From assembly GCA_022266195.1 (NCBI GenBank), contig WHVY01000001.1, positions 8,370,001-8,434,000 of the forward strand: DNA of 64,000 nt, given 5' to 3'. Below, one piece after another: positions 23,370 through 34,579 of this stretch. Under the pieces are notes generated by a model. It was not told the DNA's origin, ran no database searches, and was given only the letters and a program-made list of their open reading frames with translations. The translations under genes and the position numbers were made by a program. Source of the stretch: Tetranychus cinnabarinus. Taxonomy: Eukaryota; Arthropoda; Arachnida; Trombidiformes; Tetranychidae. Every line of letters starts with the position of its first letter. The first letter of the stretch is position 1.

Positions 23370-25204
23370 CAGTTACAGTTACTTGTGATTCTTCATTTTT
23401 GCCTCTTTTCATTTCATTGCTTCTTGCGAATCAATCTTTTATCTATCAAAATATATCACGGTCAATGATTATTTTTCAACCAAATATATTTGCATCAAAA
23501 TAGATTGTGTATTCACTTTGAGTCAATTGGTGTGAAAATATTCACACAATAAATTGAAAATCAAAATTGAGCCAAACTAGAAGACGAGATACAATTCAAA
23601 CTTTCTATTTGTTTCGTTCGCTATTGTTTTATTAAAAAACTCACATTGATTAAGTTTGTTGTTTATGCTAATATTTCGTTTAGACTGTATTCAGTTTTAT
23701 CCTGAACACTGAAAGAAGTCAGAAATTAATACCGATGGAGAAGTCGATACCACCTTGTATATTTACAGTAGAAAAGCTTAGACGAAATTTATACAAACAT
23801 GAATCGTAGTAATGATTTCATCGGCTGTCATCAACTGAAAGCCGATCCGGAGGAAATGGTCAGGCGGTAAAAATTTATGAGGTGAAATTCGGTCGTGATA
23901 AGTATCACTGTAGCAAAATTATCGAGGGACACTGGCTGCTAGAGATGATAGCGGAGATTTCGATAAAGAATGAAGATTACAGAATCAAAGTTTTGAAGTA
24001 AAATTATATTCGTTTATTTTATTATTCTTAGTTCTTAGTATCTAATTGATTAGCTGATAGTATGTTCATTCAACAAAGACATGGAAAATCATCGATAGTT
24101 TTCACCGAAAAGTTCCTGCAAAAGGAAATCCAACGATAGCACCATCCTTGATTTTCACTGTTTATTTTCACAAAAAAATGATGCTGTTCGATAGTTGAAA
24201 CAAAATGAAAATAAAATAGAAAAATGTGTGATAAAATACAAAACTGAACAAATTAAATTTTATCGAATTGAAGCGAAAGTAAAAAGGCAAGATACATACA
24301 ACGTGAACATTTCTCTGTAGGTTTACATTGATCATCGCTTGTGCATGTCCTTAATGCCCAGTCTTCGTATTTTTGTGCAAGACACAAAGATGAGGGAACC
24401 TGCAAAGGCAGAGTAGAATTAAGATATGATTTAAAAATTTAACAGCGTTTATCACAATTCACTAACTATTAATATTTCATCCCTTTAAGGGCTAACAATA
24501 GAATGCAAATATTCACATTAATGAATAAGATACTCACTAGAATGCCCATCAAGATGAAAATAAGATACATAGAAATATATTTCATGATGACAATGTATAC
24601 TGTACGTTGAATGTAACTTGTGTAAGAATTGTAACAACTGATAGCCAAATGATTCTGATCGAGCTTTATATACCCTAGTAGTCAATATTAAGTAAACAAA
24701 TGATTCATAGACACCAGCTAGCAACAAATAAAACATTCTAATTCAATACGAGACATTTAAGTTTCTTGTCAACCATAGAATCATGCTATGCAATGTTATT
24801 GATTTGCAGATCTAAATAGTTAGAGTTTCCTTTTCCGTTAGTAATTAGTAGTTGACGCGTTAGTAGACTTCTTTGTCTGATGGAATTTAAAATAAATAAA
24901 TTCAATTATATCGGATTGAATTGAAATGTAAAAAGTCAAGATATATTCGATGAAATATTCCTCATGTGTATCAAGTATATGATCATGCAATTTAATGTCA
25001 TTAATAGTATCAGACAAGCGAGTCTACTAGACGCAGTGTTTAATCAGATTGATTTCTGACTAAAATTGACAGTTTGACTCATGAAAACGGGTGAATAATC
25101 AGCATAAATAGTTGCTTAGACAAATGCCAGGTAACTTTGAAACTCGGAAACGGAAATTCTAATTATTTAGATATGTCTGATGCTTTTTAGCACTTTACTC
25201 TTTG
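23370..25204. repeat. Tandem duplication, unit 1
   Basis: Matches 25205-27043 essentially base for base. The offset is 1,839 bp, or 1,835 bp before a poly-T that is four bases shorter here (23396-23400). The unit contains one complete four-cysteine peptide gene on minus and its promoter. The near identity implies a very recent duplication, recent gene conversion, or an assembly artefact. Confidence 0.85.
24155..24585 (-). CDS. Small secreted four-cysteine peptide, family 2, copy 2
   Basis: Three exons on minus: 24585-24538, 24399-24300 and 24183-24155, giving 58 residues, the same length as copy 1. The signal peptide is almost identical (MKYISMYLIFILMGIL). The mature part diverges strongly but keeps C-x5-C-x5-C-x6-C (TCTSDDQC, then KPTEKC, then SFFC). 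The first intron begins GTGAGT and the second GTTGTATGT or GTATGT; phases equal those of copy 1. The acceptor of exon 3 (GAACAG) was chosen because it preserves the fourth cysteine; a second AG 24 bases on would give a different tail without it. TATA at 24665-24672. Function unknown. Confidence 0.6.
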
Positions 25205-27043
25205 CAGTTACAGTTACTTGTGATTCTTCATTTTTTTTTGCCTCTTTTCATTTCATTGCTTCTTGCGAATCAATCTTTTATCTATCAAAATATATCACGG
25301 TCAATGATTATTTTTCAACCAAATATATTTGCATCAAAATAGATTGTGTATTCACTTTGAGTCAATTGGTGTGAAAATATTCACACAATAAATTGAAAAT
25401 CAAAATTGAGCCAAACTAGAAGACGAGATACAATTCAAACTTTCTATTTGTTTCGTTCGCTATTGTTTTATTAAAAAACTCACATTGATTAAGTTTGTTG
25501 TTTATGCTAATATTTCGTTTAGACTGTATTCAGTTTTATCCTGAACACTGAAAGAAGTCAGAAATTAATACCGATGGAGAAGTCGATACCACCTTGTATA
25601 TTTACAGTAGAAAAGCTTAGACGAAATTTATACAAACATGAATCGTAGTAATGATTTCATCGGCTGTCATCAACTGAAAGCCGATCCGGAGGAAATGGTC
25701 AGGCGGTAAAAATTTATGAGGTGAAATTCGGTCGTGATAAGTATCACTGTAGCAAAATTATCGAGGGACACTGGCTGCTAGAGATGATAGCGGAGATTTC
25801 GATAAAGAATGAAGATTACAGAATCAAAGTTTTGAAGTAAAATTATATTCGTTTATTTTATTATTCTTAGTTCTTAGTATCTAATTGATTAGCTGATAGT
25901 ATGTTCATTCAACAAAGACATGGAAAATCATCGATAGTTTTCACCGAAAAGTTCCTGCAAAAGGAAATCCAACGATAGCACCATCCTTGATTTTCACTGT
26001 TTATTTTCACAAAAAAATGATGCTGTTCGATAGTTGAAACAAAATGAAAATAAAATAGAAAAATGTGTGATAAAATACAAAACTGAACAAATTAAATTTT
26101 ATCGAATTGAAGCGAAAGTAAAAAGGCAAGATACATACAACGTGAACATTTCTCTGTAGGTTTACATTGATCATCGCTTGTGCATGTCCTTAATGCCCAG
26201 TCTTCGTATTTTTGTGCAAGACACAAAGATGAGGGAACCTGCAAAGGCAGAGTAGAATTAAGATATGATTTAAAAATTTAACAGCGTTTATCACAATTCA
26301 CTAACTATTAATATTTCATCCCTTTAAGGGCTAACAATAGAATGCAAATATTCACATTAATGAATAAGATACTCACTAGAATGCCCATCAAGATGAAAAT
26401 AAGATACATAGAAATATATTTCATGATGACAATGTATACTGTACGTTGAATGTAACTTGTGTAAGAATTGTAACAACTGATAGCCAAATGATTCTGATCG
26501 AGCTTTATATACCCTAGTAGTCAATATTAAGTAAACAAATGATTCATAGACACCAGCTAGCAACAAATAAAACATTCTAATTCAATACGAGACATTTAAG
26601 TTTCTTGTCAACCATAGAATCATGCTATGCAATGTTATTGATTTGCAGATCTAAATAGTTAGAGTTTCCTTTTCCGTTAGTAATTAGTAGTTGACGCGTT
26701 AGTAGACTTCTTTGTCTGATGGAATTTAAAATAAATAAATTCAATTATATCGGATTGAATTGAAATGTAAAAAGTCAAGATATATTCGATGAAATATTCC
26801 TCATGTGTATCAAGTATATGATCATGCAATTTAATGTCATTAATAGTATCAGACAAGCGAGTCTACTAGACGCAGTGTTTAATCAGATTGATTTCTGACT
26901 AAAATTGACAGTTTGACTCATGAAAACGGGTGAATAATCAGCATAAATAGTTGCTTAGACAAATGCCAGGTAACTTTGAAACTCGGAAACGGAAATTCTA
27001 ATTATTTAGATATGTCTGATGCTTTTTAGCACTTTACTCTTTG
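25205..27043. repeat. Tandem duplication, unit 2
   Basis: Second copy of the 1,839-bp unit, carrying an identical peptide gene. It is followed at once by the start of a third unit. Confidence 0.85.
25994..26424 (-). CDS. Small secreted four-cysteine peptide, family 2, copy 3 (identical to copy 2)
   Basis: Exons 26424-26377, 26238-26139 and 26022-25994, each exactly 1,839 bp beyond the exons of copy 2. The sequence, promoter and introns are the same, so it encodes the same 58-residue precursor. It doubles the dose of that peptide if the duplication is real. The open frame at 26357-26575 that overlaps exon 1 is a shadow, since it is not in frame with the peptide. Confidence 0.6.
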
Positions 27044-27290
27044 CAGTTACAGTTACTTGTGATTCTTCATTTTTTTTTGCCTCTTTTCATTTCATTGCTT
27101 CTTGCGAATCAATCTTTTATCTATCAAAATATATCACGGTCAATGATTATTTTTCAACCAAATATATTTGCATCAAAATAGATTGTGTATTCACTTTGAG
27201 TCAATTGGTGTGAAAATATTCACACAATAAATTGAAAATCAAAATTGAGCCAAACTAGAAGACGAGATACAATTCAAACTTTCTATTTGT
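27044..27290. repeat. Tandem duplication, partial third unit
   Basis: Identical to the start of units 1 and 2 up to about 27290. It then continues as a more diverged match to about 27410 (ATTGTTTTATTAAAA, GTTTAGACTGTATTCAG) before losing homology. It probably marks the right breakpoint of the duplication over an older homologous segment. Confidence 0.75.
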
Positions 27291-27557
27291 CTCGTTCGCT
27301 ATTGTTTTATTAAAAGACTCATATTGATTCAGTTTGTTTATGCTAATTTGCATTTGCTAATAATGCTATTTTGTTTAGACTGTATTCAGTTTTATCATGA
27401 ACACTGAAATGCATGAGCGTATTGTTTCATTAGCATCATAGATATGATTTGCCGATTAGAGGGTTTGTGTCGTTGGTGACCCTAAGTAAAAAAGTCTCGT
27501 TTAGCATTAGCTTATGGAAATAAGGGTAAAATCTTCAAAAATTTATCGATAACTACT

Positions 27558-27706
27558 AATTCGATAACAATATATATTTAATAACCTTTTTTCGTGTTAT
27601 TTCCAACTCTAAACATTGAACATAAAAATCAAAAAATAAACTTTGATTGCCTCAATGACTACACTATCGTCCTCTATTGAGTAATTTATCAACCTATGAA
27701 ATTGAA
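27558..27706 (+). repeat. Dispersed repeat, copy 2
   Basis: Partner of 20431-20580. A GC-richer fragment follows at 27718-27785 (GCCGATTCGGAGG.., GATCGTCATTACG). It resembles the 3' flank of the Cys-rich genes (23838-23910), so older copies of that cluster extended to here. Confidence 0.7.
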
Positions 27707-27955
27707 TATTTTTTTCTGAGGCCGATTCGGAGGCCTGACGAGGTGGAAAAAACTCACGAGGCAAAATTTGATCGTCATTACGAAATAATACGTAAATTGA
27801 AATGTGAAAAGTCAAGAAACAATACAATGTACATAATATTATAAATGATGCAATTAAAAAATCTGCTGTTAAAATAGCGATTAATCTATTTTACGAGCTG
27901 GTGTTTCATGTGTTTTGTTTTTAATTTTAAAGACTCTTTTTTTTGTTCTGTTGAG

Positions 27956-28992
27956 ATGGTTTTACCTCGAGTAATTAAATTAATTCATTCTTACAATGTG
28001 CCTCTTTACTGTCAATTACGAACATCAAGGTCCTGGATTTACAAAGGAGGAAAAGGTATTGACAAGGGAAAAGGGTTTTCATTCACTTATACCTCTACAC
28101 CAGATGATAAAAGACAAATACCTCTAAGTCAAAAATTAATTCCTGAAGAGTTAGAGTCAATGAGACTCAAATATCCTGAATTTCTCCCTTCTACCAAGCC
28201 TGAACACCGAAATAAAATTAAAACTGTTTTAGGTGAGTATCAAAATCAATTGACATAAATAGAGATGAAAACTAGACATTGTTTTAATGCTAAATCTTTT
28301 GAAATTTTCTTTCACCTCTTATCACAGAGCATAATGATATGCTACAAAGAAGAAACAACATCGATATTCCGGAATTTTATGTGGGTTCAATTCTTGCTGT
28401 TACGGTCTCTGACCCTAATGCTGCTGGCAAAATATCTCGTTTTCTTGGTATCTGCATTTTTAGAGAAGGCACTGGCCTCAATTCATGTTTTACTTTAAGA
28501 AATATTGTCGACCGTGAGGGTATCGAAATTAGATATGATCTTTATAACCCAACTATTCGTAGTATCGAAGTGATAAAATTGGAGAAGCGATTAGACCAAG
28601 ATTTGAGATACTTGAGAGATGCAGAACCTCAATATTCTACTTTTCCTTTGGATATGGAACCAGAATTGAGAAAAGAAGGTGCTCCGGTGCCAGTGAATCC
28701 AGTCAAAGTGAAAATGCTTCCTCTACCTTGGTCTATAGATTGGTTCAAAATTCGATATCAACATCAAACTTATGGAATTGAGAAAATGCGTGGTGTTTGG
28801 GAATATTATTACAAACGTTCTGTTCATAACAGACATCACAACGAATATGAACAATTTGATTTAATGAAGGAGTATCGTTCTCACATACCAGAAGATGCCC
28901 AACTACCTATTTGGAACAAGCTTTCGGATTACGAAAAGTCAACCAGTGAAATTAAAAAGAAGGCTAGAAGAGCCAAGATGATAAAAAGATAG
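27956..28992 (+). CDS. mRpL19: Mitochondrial ribosomal protein L19 (bL19m)
   Basis: Two exons, 27956-28232 and 28328-28992, giving 313 residues. The junction is TTA G|GTGAGT..CACAG|AG CAT, which restores a continuous frame. Residues ~1-25 are basic and hydroxylated without acids, fitting a mitochondrial import sequence. The conserved bL19 core starts about residue 93 (MLQRRNNIDIPEFYVGSILA) and includes TVSDPNAAGK, SRFLGICIFREG, FTLRNIVDREGIE and a VIKLEKRLDQDLRYLRDA tail. These match the bL19m family closely. The protein is a structural part of the large mitochondrial ribosomal subunit. Its 3' end faces the unknown minus-strand unit at 29616. No TATA is evident, as expected of a housekeeping gene. 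Confidence 0.93.
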
Positions 28993-29615
28993 ATATTATA
29001 GAAATAGTGTGTACATTTATAAATTGTGTTTAAGTAAAAAATTTGAGTGACAAAATGCATAAATTGATCTCTTTACCAAATATACTTGCTTAGATTTTCT
29101 TTAATCACTGGAGATTGTAATAGTTTCAAATGATACTTGGATCGTTTTAAATTGTCAACAACTTTTAAAAGATTACCGTTAAAGTTGCTTGAAAAATATT
29201 CAAAATGGTCGTCATTCGTCAACAAGAAAAAAGCTTTGTTTCACAAAAAAATAAAGAAAGAATGACGATGACTGTTTGATTTATCCTCAATAGGTAAACC
29301 TCCATTAAGTGTAACTCGCAATGATACGTCGTCAGTCGAGTTGAACAAATCGGAGGCTTCTTTGTCTCTGAAATTGAAGTCATTTGGCGGAAACTTAAGA
29401 TATCACAGAACTTAAGTCATCGTAGTTGTTGAATTGGAAATATTTTCGAGACTAGGAAATACTGGCTTCATTAGTTAATGCTGGAGACGAGGATGGAAAA
29501 GATTCAACAGAAGGACTTTCGACAATACTGGCTTTGGCAACTTCTTTATCAGCAATAACAATAACACCATCCTGATTATCACCTTTAATAGAAGTCGCTA
29601 TATCACTATTTTGGT

Positions 29616-29976
29616 TCATCTTGTAATCATTATCATTATTACCATTTTGCAGTTAAGGTTAACTTTCTTTATATCAGTGTTATGTTTGTTACTGTGTTTG
29701 TTTGAGGCAAGAGTAGGGTTATTAACAAAAGTATTGCTACTGCTACCACCAATATAATTGATATTATTACAATTACTATTACTACTGTTTTTATCACCCG
29801 ATGATGTTAAACTCGTCCGACCAGTTTGACTGATTGTACGAAGAGACTTTCCTGTTTTAGAGACAGTTCCTCGAACTATGTCGGCTAATGATCCATTGGA
29901 ATTGGAATTTAAAGTAATTTTGATCACAGATTCACGATTGTCCGTATTATTACATTCACTTGATGACGAAGTTGAA
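29616..29976 (-). CDS. Unidentified Ser/Asn-rich coding exon (partial gene)
   Basis: A 120-codon open frame on minus that begins just after a good acceptor (TTCTTATAG) and follows an 80-bp intron (29977-30056) with donor GTAAGT. The translated part is rich in S, N and T, with a less biased basic segment (LADIVRGTVSKTGKSLRTIS). It stops at TGA, and a second open frame of about 55 codons starting MNQNSDIATS follows in another frame (to about 29453). The upstream exon cannot be assigned with certainty. I do not recognise the protein. It could be a low-complexity regulatory protein or a long untranslated region of a neighbouring transcript. Confidence 0.35.
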
Positions 29977-30212
29977 CTATAAGAATGAGAAAATTTTATA
30001 ATTAGAGTTAAATACTTTGTGAAAATGCGTTTGTCAGATACTGTTGTAATACTTACGAGATGTTATTTTTGGCATATTTTTGGCTTTTAATTAATAGACT
30101 AACATGTAAACAGTAGATATTAGCACCCTCTTTTATCTAGTTCATCAACCCTTTGATAGCCCGCTCGATTAAATTTGTTTGAAAACATCCCTAAGTCCAT
30201 GTATTGGTGATG

Positions 30213-30431
30213 CTACTGCAGTTGCATTGTAGTTGTAATCCTTGTTGATAAAGATGCTACTCTTGATGATGATGCATTCGCTGATTGTGCTGATTGATTT
30301 ACTTCAGAGTTTAATAATCTGTATGAAAATGTGTTTGTTAAAGATTGTTGGTAAAACTTAGGAGATACCATTTGATTAACTTGACTTGAGAAAGTTTTAT
30401 GCATCTGCTGGAGCATCCGATTCATTCTCAC
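30213..30431 (-). other. Open frame upstream of the S/N-rich exon, possible exon of the same unit
   Basis: The minus-strand frame MRMNRMLQQMHKTFSSQ.. is rich in S, Q, N and T, like the exon at 29616. It ends in CAG TAG. The same frame then runs open for a further ~29 codons (MDLGMFSNKFNRAGY.., ending GC before TAA). I cannot decide between a separate exon, a stop-codon readthrough arrangement and a chance frame. No domain is recognised. Confidence 0.2.
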
Positions 30432-31188
30432 ATTGAAATGCTCTCATGGCCATACATTTAGGACAAGTTTATCACTGGGATAATTGATGTAGATTACATT
30501 GACCAAATAAAATCAATGTGGCATTTGCGTTAATGATTTAATGCTCGAAACCCCCATTCAACTCAATTCAATAATAATCTTAAAAATCAGTATGTAAACA
30601 TAAGTCAAGAAAAAAGTATCGTGAAAGTTTTCAATTATCATTTCCTTATTTAATTTTTTAGATTTTTATCATTCCAAGACTGCTAAAAAACAAAAATCTG
30701 ATTGAGAAACAATGAATAAAGGGGTAAAAGAATCAAAAAATCAAGTGTACACATGAAAATGTTGGTGCAAGGATTAATTAGAAATAAATAAATAACATGA
30801 TTGCTTTAGAATTGAGAATTGTTAATTGGTGTCGATTCTGTAACATTGCAGCTTCGATTAAAATCGCGTAATCTAATCACTTTGATGTAAATATATATGT
30901 AAATGTGTTTGTATATTTATAATTGTGTACAGATATTTTGAATGGACCATTGAATGATATATTATATTAAATGAATATATATTTTCTCACTACCAGGAGG
31001 ATAATATATATAAATATTTATATGAATATGGATTAATAAATATGATTATTGTATCTTTCTTTAAAGTTGTTTTTGTTCACAGAGTGCAAAGCAAGTTGAA
31101 TTAAGTTATTTTGATGTGTATACTGTAAGTATTGAATACATATTTAAATTGTCCGATTTGTTAAATTGCAAAATTTCTCTAGTTTCTT
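30432..31188. other. 3' flank of the ZC3H10-like gene and spacer
   Basis: Very AT-rich, with TATATA/ATATAT runs at about 30950-31020 and no coding signal. It probably contains the 3' untranslated region of the gene ending at 31189. Confidence 0.4.
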
Positions 31189-32826
31189 CTAGTGGCTAAG
31201 TGAATGAGGAATAATAGGAGGACGTAACGACTGAATGGCTGCAGTCATGATAGGATAGCTAACCAAAGGAGTTGTTGAAGTACTGATAACGCTTGTTGAC
31301 AGAGCAGCCATTGATGATACAGGAATTCCAGATTGAGAATTTAGAGTGGCAGCAAGGGCCGCCGGTATTTCTCCAGATCTTGAGCTAGAGATGAGTTCAG
31401 GTTTGATGATTGGCGGTGGCCCGAGTGGAGGTGGTATTGACGCTGGTCCTGATTGAGGTGGGGTAGGTTGGTGGGCTGATTTGCCCATTGTACGTAGCTG
31501 AGCATTTTGTTCCAATAGAAATTCATTTGTGGCCATCAAATCGGCCACTTGTTTTTTTAATTCATCAACACGACGTCGAAGTGCGCAATTTTCATCTTCT
31601 AAGAAACGGGAATTACTATACAGAGCTTGGTTGGGAAGTTGACTGGATTGCGAATAGGAAACTAAATTAGAAGTTGATTGAGTTAACGGTGGGAGAGATG
31701 TTTGTTTTGAAGTAAATTCAAAATCACTAATTGAGTGAACCTGGGAGAGACCGACATGTGAGGGCGCGCGTTGCGGTGAAAGGGTAAATGGTTGAGTACC
31801 GAAACCAAGAGATGCATCATAAGCTCGCCTTTTAGGCTCAGGTGGGGCTAATCCAACTTGATATGATGTTGGCCCGTCCAACAAAACACCTGGTGCATGG
31901 TGATTTCTATCTAGAGACGGAGTTCTAATATGTTGGATAGCGTTAGCAGCAGTAGCAGCTGCAGCATTGGTTCGTAACTCAAGATCATATTCAGCTTGAG
32001 AGATATGACGAAATTTGCATCTCACCCCTCGACGACAATCTCCTTTAAGGTTGTCTTTGCAGACAGGTATCGAGGTAGAAAAGGATGAAGCTACAGAGGA
32101 GGCAACGGAGGAAGCAACGGATGAGGCTAACGATGATGATAAAGATGAAGCAAGTGATGAAACAAGGGAAGAGGCGAGAGAAGAAGCTAAAGATGAATTA
32201 GAAACCAATCCATTTGTATCACAGACAGCTGATTTCAAATCAACTTGGTGCGATTGATTCAACGAATGAAACGAGCCAGATGACTGTTTATTGGACAATA
32301 GTTTCTCGATCAGATGAGAAGGTAGCTTGCCACTGATGCGATAAATTTCCTCTTCTTGTTTTGTACAATGAATAAAACGACAGTTCAACCGGCGACATTC
32401 TTTGTTTTGAAAATCATGACAAAATATTAAATCAACCTTTTTTCCCAATTCTTCAGCTTCAGTCCCTTCTGGATGTCGGTATCGACATCCATTACCTCGT
32501 CGGCAAACATTACGTAAGAAATCTCGACATACGTCAGAATTGAAATTGTTGGTTAGTGCGTTATTATTGTTATTACTAAACCCAGAACCTGGACCACCGT
32601 TTTTCAAATTAATAGAGCTACCATTGGAAGAGTTTAAGTTGTTCCCAGAATCTTGATGATGATATTGAGTTTGGTGATGATGATTATGATTGGGTCCCGA
32701 TAATTGGTGTGGATGAAGGGGATCAGATGGAGGTCCATTTGATGACGATGAAGCATTGGCTGCTTTACTACTGAGAATTACATTGTTTTCATTACATGTA
32801 TCCTTACATTCCTTGTCATCATTCAT
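31189..32826 (-). CDS. ZC3H10-like CCCH zinc-finger RNA-binding protein
   Basis: A 545-residue ORF in one exon. Residues 1-99 are S/N/H-rich and disordered. Three CCCH fingers follow: about 100-118 (C-x7-C-x5-C-x3-H), 136-153 (C-x7-C-x4-C-x3-H) and 256-274 (C-x7-C-x5-C-x3-H). The motifs CRDFLRNVCRRGNGCRYRH and FCHDFQNKECRRLNCRFIH are hallmarks of the ZC3H10 family. A leucine-zipper-like coiled coil lies at about 409-445 (LRRRVDELKKQVADL, LLEQNAQLR), also as in ZC3H10. Then comes a Pro-rich tail. An unusual 40-residue SSLA/SSVA repeat (211-250) separates fingers 2 and 3. A leader intron of about 47 bp (32842-32888, GTAGAT..TTTCAG) probably lies just upstream of the ATG. The family is nuclear and linked to RNA binding and metabolic gene regulation; its role here is inferred. 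Confidence 0.88.
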   Translation of the reverse strand: MNDDKECKDTCNENNVILSSKAANASSSSNGPPSDPLHPHQLSGPNHNHHHQTQYHHQDSGNNLNSSNGSSINLKNGGPGSGFSNNNNNALTNNFNSDVCRDFLRNVCRRGNGCRYRHPEGTEAEELGKKVDLIFCHDFQNKECRRLNCRFIHCTKQEEEIYRISGKLPSHLIEKLLSNKQSSGSFHSLNQSHQVDLKSAVCDTNGLVSNSSLASSLASSLVSSLASSLSSSLASSVASSVASSVASSFSTSIPVCKDNLKGDCRRGVRCKFRHISQAEYDLELRTNAAAATAANAIQHIRTPSLDRNHHAPGVLLDGPTSYQVGLAPPEPKRRAYDASLGFGTQPFTLSPQRAPSHVGLSQVHSISDFEFTSKQTSLPPLTQSTSNLVSYSQSSQLPNQALYSNSRFLEDENCALRRRVDELKKQVADLMATNEFLLEQNAQLRTMGKSAHQPTPPQSGPASIPPPLGPPPIIKPELISSSRSGEIPAALAATLNSQSGIPVSSMAALSTSVISTSTTPLVSYPIMTAAIQSLRPPIIPHSLSH

Positions 32827-34579
32827 ATTTACCCAGCATCACTGAAATCAGAACAGGTTTTGCTAGATTGGTAGAGGACAATATCTACCTTGCAAATTGA
32901 GAACAATAAATAAAATAAACAAAACTAGTAATTAAGGAAAATTCAAAAACAAAAAATGACAACAAAAATTAAAATAACATCTCTATTTGAAAGAGATGGA
33001 AGAAAGGCAAAATAGTAGATAACCAGAGGAATATAAGACTTTCTTAGTTTTCCTTCCTACTTTTTACCGTAAAATAGCTACAAAAGTTATTCTCACAGCA
33101 AACTGAAATATCTTTTAATTTCAAATTGAACTGAATTTTGTTGCAATTAAATGAAATACGATTTAATAGTCATAACTGGTGCCAATTTGATTAAATAAGC
33201 TTTAAAAACAGGAAAAAAGTCCAGAGTGAATAAAATTAACAAGAAATAAGAAGTTAAATTGATTCTCAGAGTTAGTTGAACTGAAAGAGTTTTAAATAAA
33301 GGAGAATTGAATTAACAAGGGGATTCAATATGATTTATTGAATTATTTATTTGAATTCAAGATCTTCTTTGAAAATTGAAACTTTGTTGGCAGACAAATG
33401 GAAATGATAATTGTGAGGATTTGATACAAAATCAAGAGATAAATAAGAATTTAAAAATAAGAGAGAATGAAATTAACTATGAAAGAGAGAAATGAGAGAT
33501 TTGTTTCTACAAATGGTTATTAGAAGAGAAAAAAATGAAACAATTAGATAAATGAACATTATATTTAACAGATGATGATGAGAGAAGAGGGAAAATTTGA
33601 TGAGGAACAAAAATTTACATAATAAACAAATTAGATTGTTTTGTTTGAAATGAGTGATGATAGTGAGGCAGAGATTACAAAAAAATTAATATATGAATTA
33701 ATTCTCAGTCAGATGTTGAAAAGGTCAAAAGAAGGGTTGATTTTACAAGAATTAGCCGTGTCCAGTAATGAATAAAATGGACTTTGAGTAATGTTTATCC
33801 TTTCGCTTATGATGAAAATAAGAGAAACAAATGGCACTGTAACATCGCTTTTTGTCAAATATTACAATATCAGATCTAAATTGAGTAATTTGAGAGGAGA
33901 AAGGGAAACAACTAAATTGGAAATTCATTTTCTCCTGGATGAATTGGAAGTGTTGAGATGATTGGGGCTTCGTTAATCAATAAAACTATGACTTAGATGT
34001 TGCTAAAATTGTCTTGATTATGATCCACTGTTGATTGCTCGCTTCTTCAGTCTCATAATTGAATGCCGGCTGATCTTGAATTTGATATTGATTTGATAAG
34101 TGATCAATGATTCGATGGTTTCCTTCCATTAACCATGAGAAGAATAAAGATACTTTTTTTAAATACCATTCTTTGGTGCAAATATTGTATAAAACTTGAT
34201 TCCAGTCTTTGAATTATTAATTTCCAACGAGCTTGAAATTATGATATTATAATTTTAGATTCAATTTTTAACAGAAGAAACATTTTGATTTGTTGATTCA
34301 TTTCATGATTATCGTTGAGCTGAACATTGAAAAATAAAATCTCGATGAATAAATTTAATTTCATCCTTTTTTCATTCTTGGCGATCCTTGAAATCAAAGT
34401 TCATTGTTTTGTGCTTTTCCAGTCTTGCAAATTCATTCATGATTTATATCAGCCCTGATTTGATTTGGTTTCAGTTAAATAAATAGAGCAAAAGAAAATA
34501 AAATTCAATCCAATTCAGGCCTCCGAGTTTGGACAAGTCAGGTTCACCGTTAATTAGCTAACAATAATCAAGTAAACTC
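32827..34579. other. 5' flank of the ZC3H10-like gene and 3' UTR of Ptp10D
   Basis: No coding exon seen. The half near 32842 holds the probable leader intron and promoter of the ZC3H10-like gene. The half near 34579 is the 3' untranslated region of the phosphatase gene. The purine-rich stretch 33400-33620 has only short chance ORFs. Confidence 0.45.

Noticed and set aside
24518..24736. 72-codon minus-strand ORF (and the identical one at 26357-26575)
   Set aside because: It overlaps exon 1 and the promoter of the four-cysteine peptide gene in another frame. The spliced model with signal peptide and conserved cysteines explains the locus better.
25180..25374. 64-codon ORF repeated at 27019-27213
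   Set aside because: It lies at the duplication junction, starts with a non-ATG codon and is altered in unit 1; no coding signature.
28265..28498. 77-codon ORF overlapping mRpL19
   Set aside because: Shadow of exon 2 of mRpL19 in a different frame.
32015..32257. Plus-strand Glu/Asp/Ala-rich ORF
   Set aside because: Antisense shadow of the SSLA repeat of the ZC3H10-like gene.
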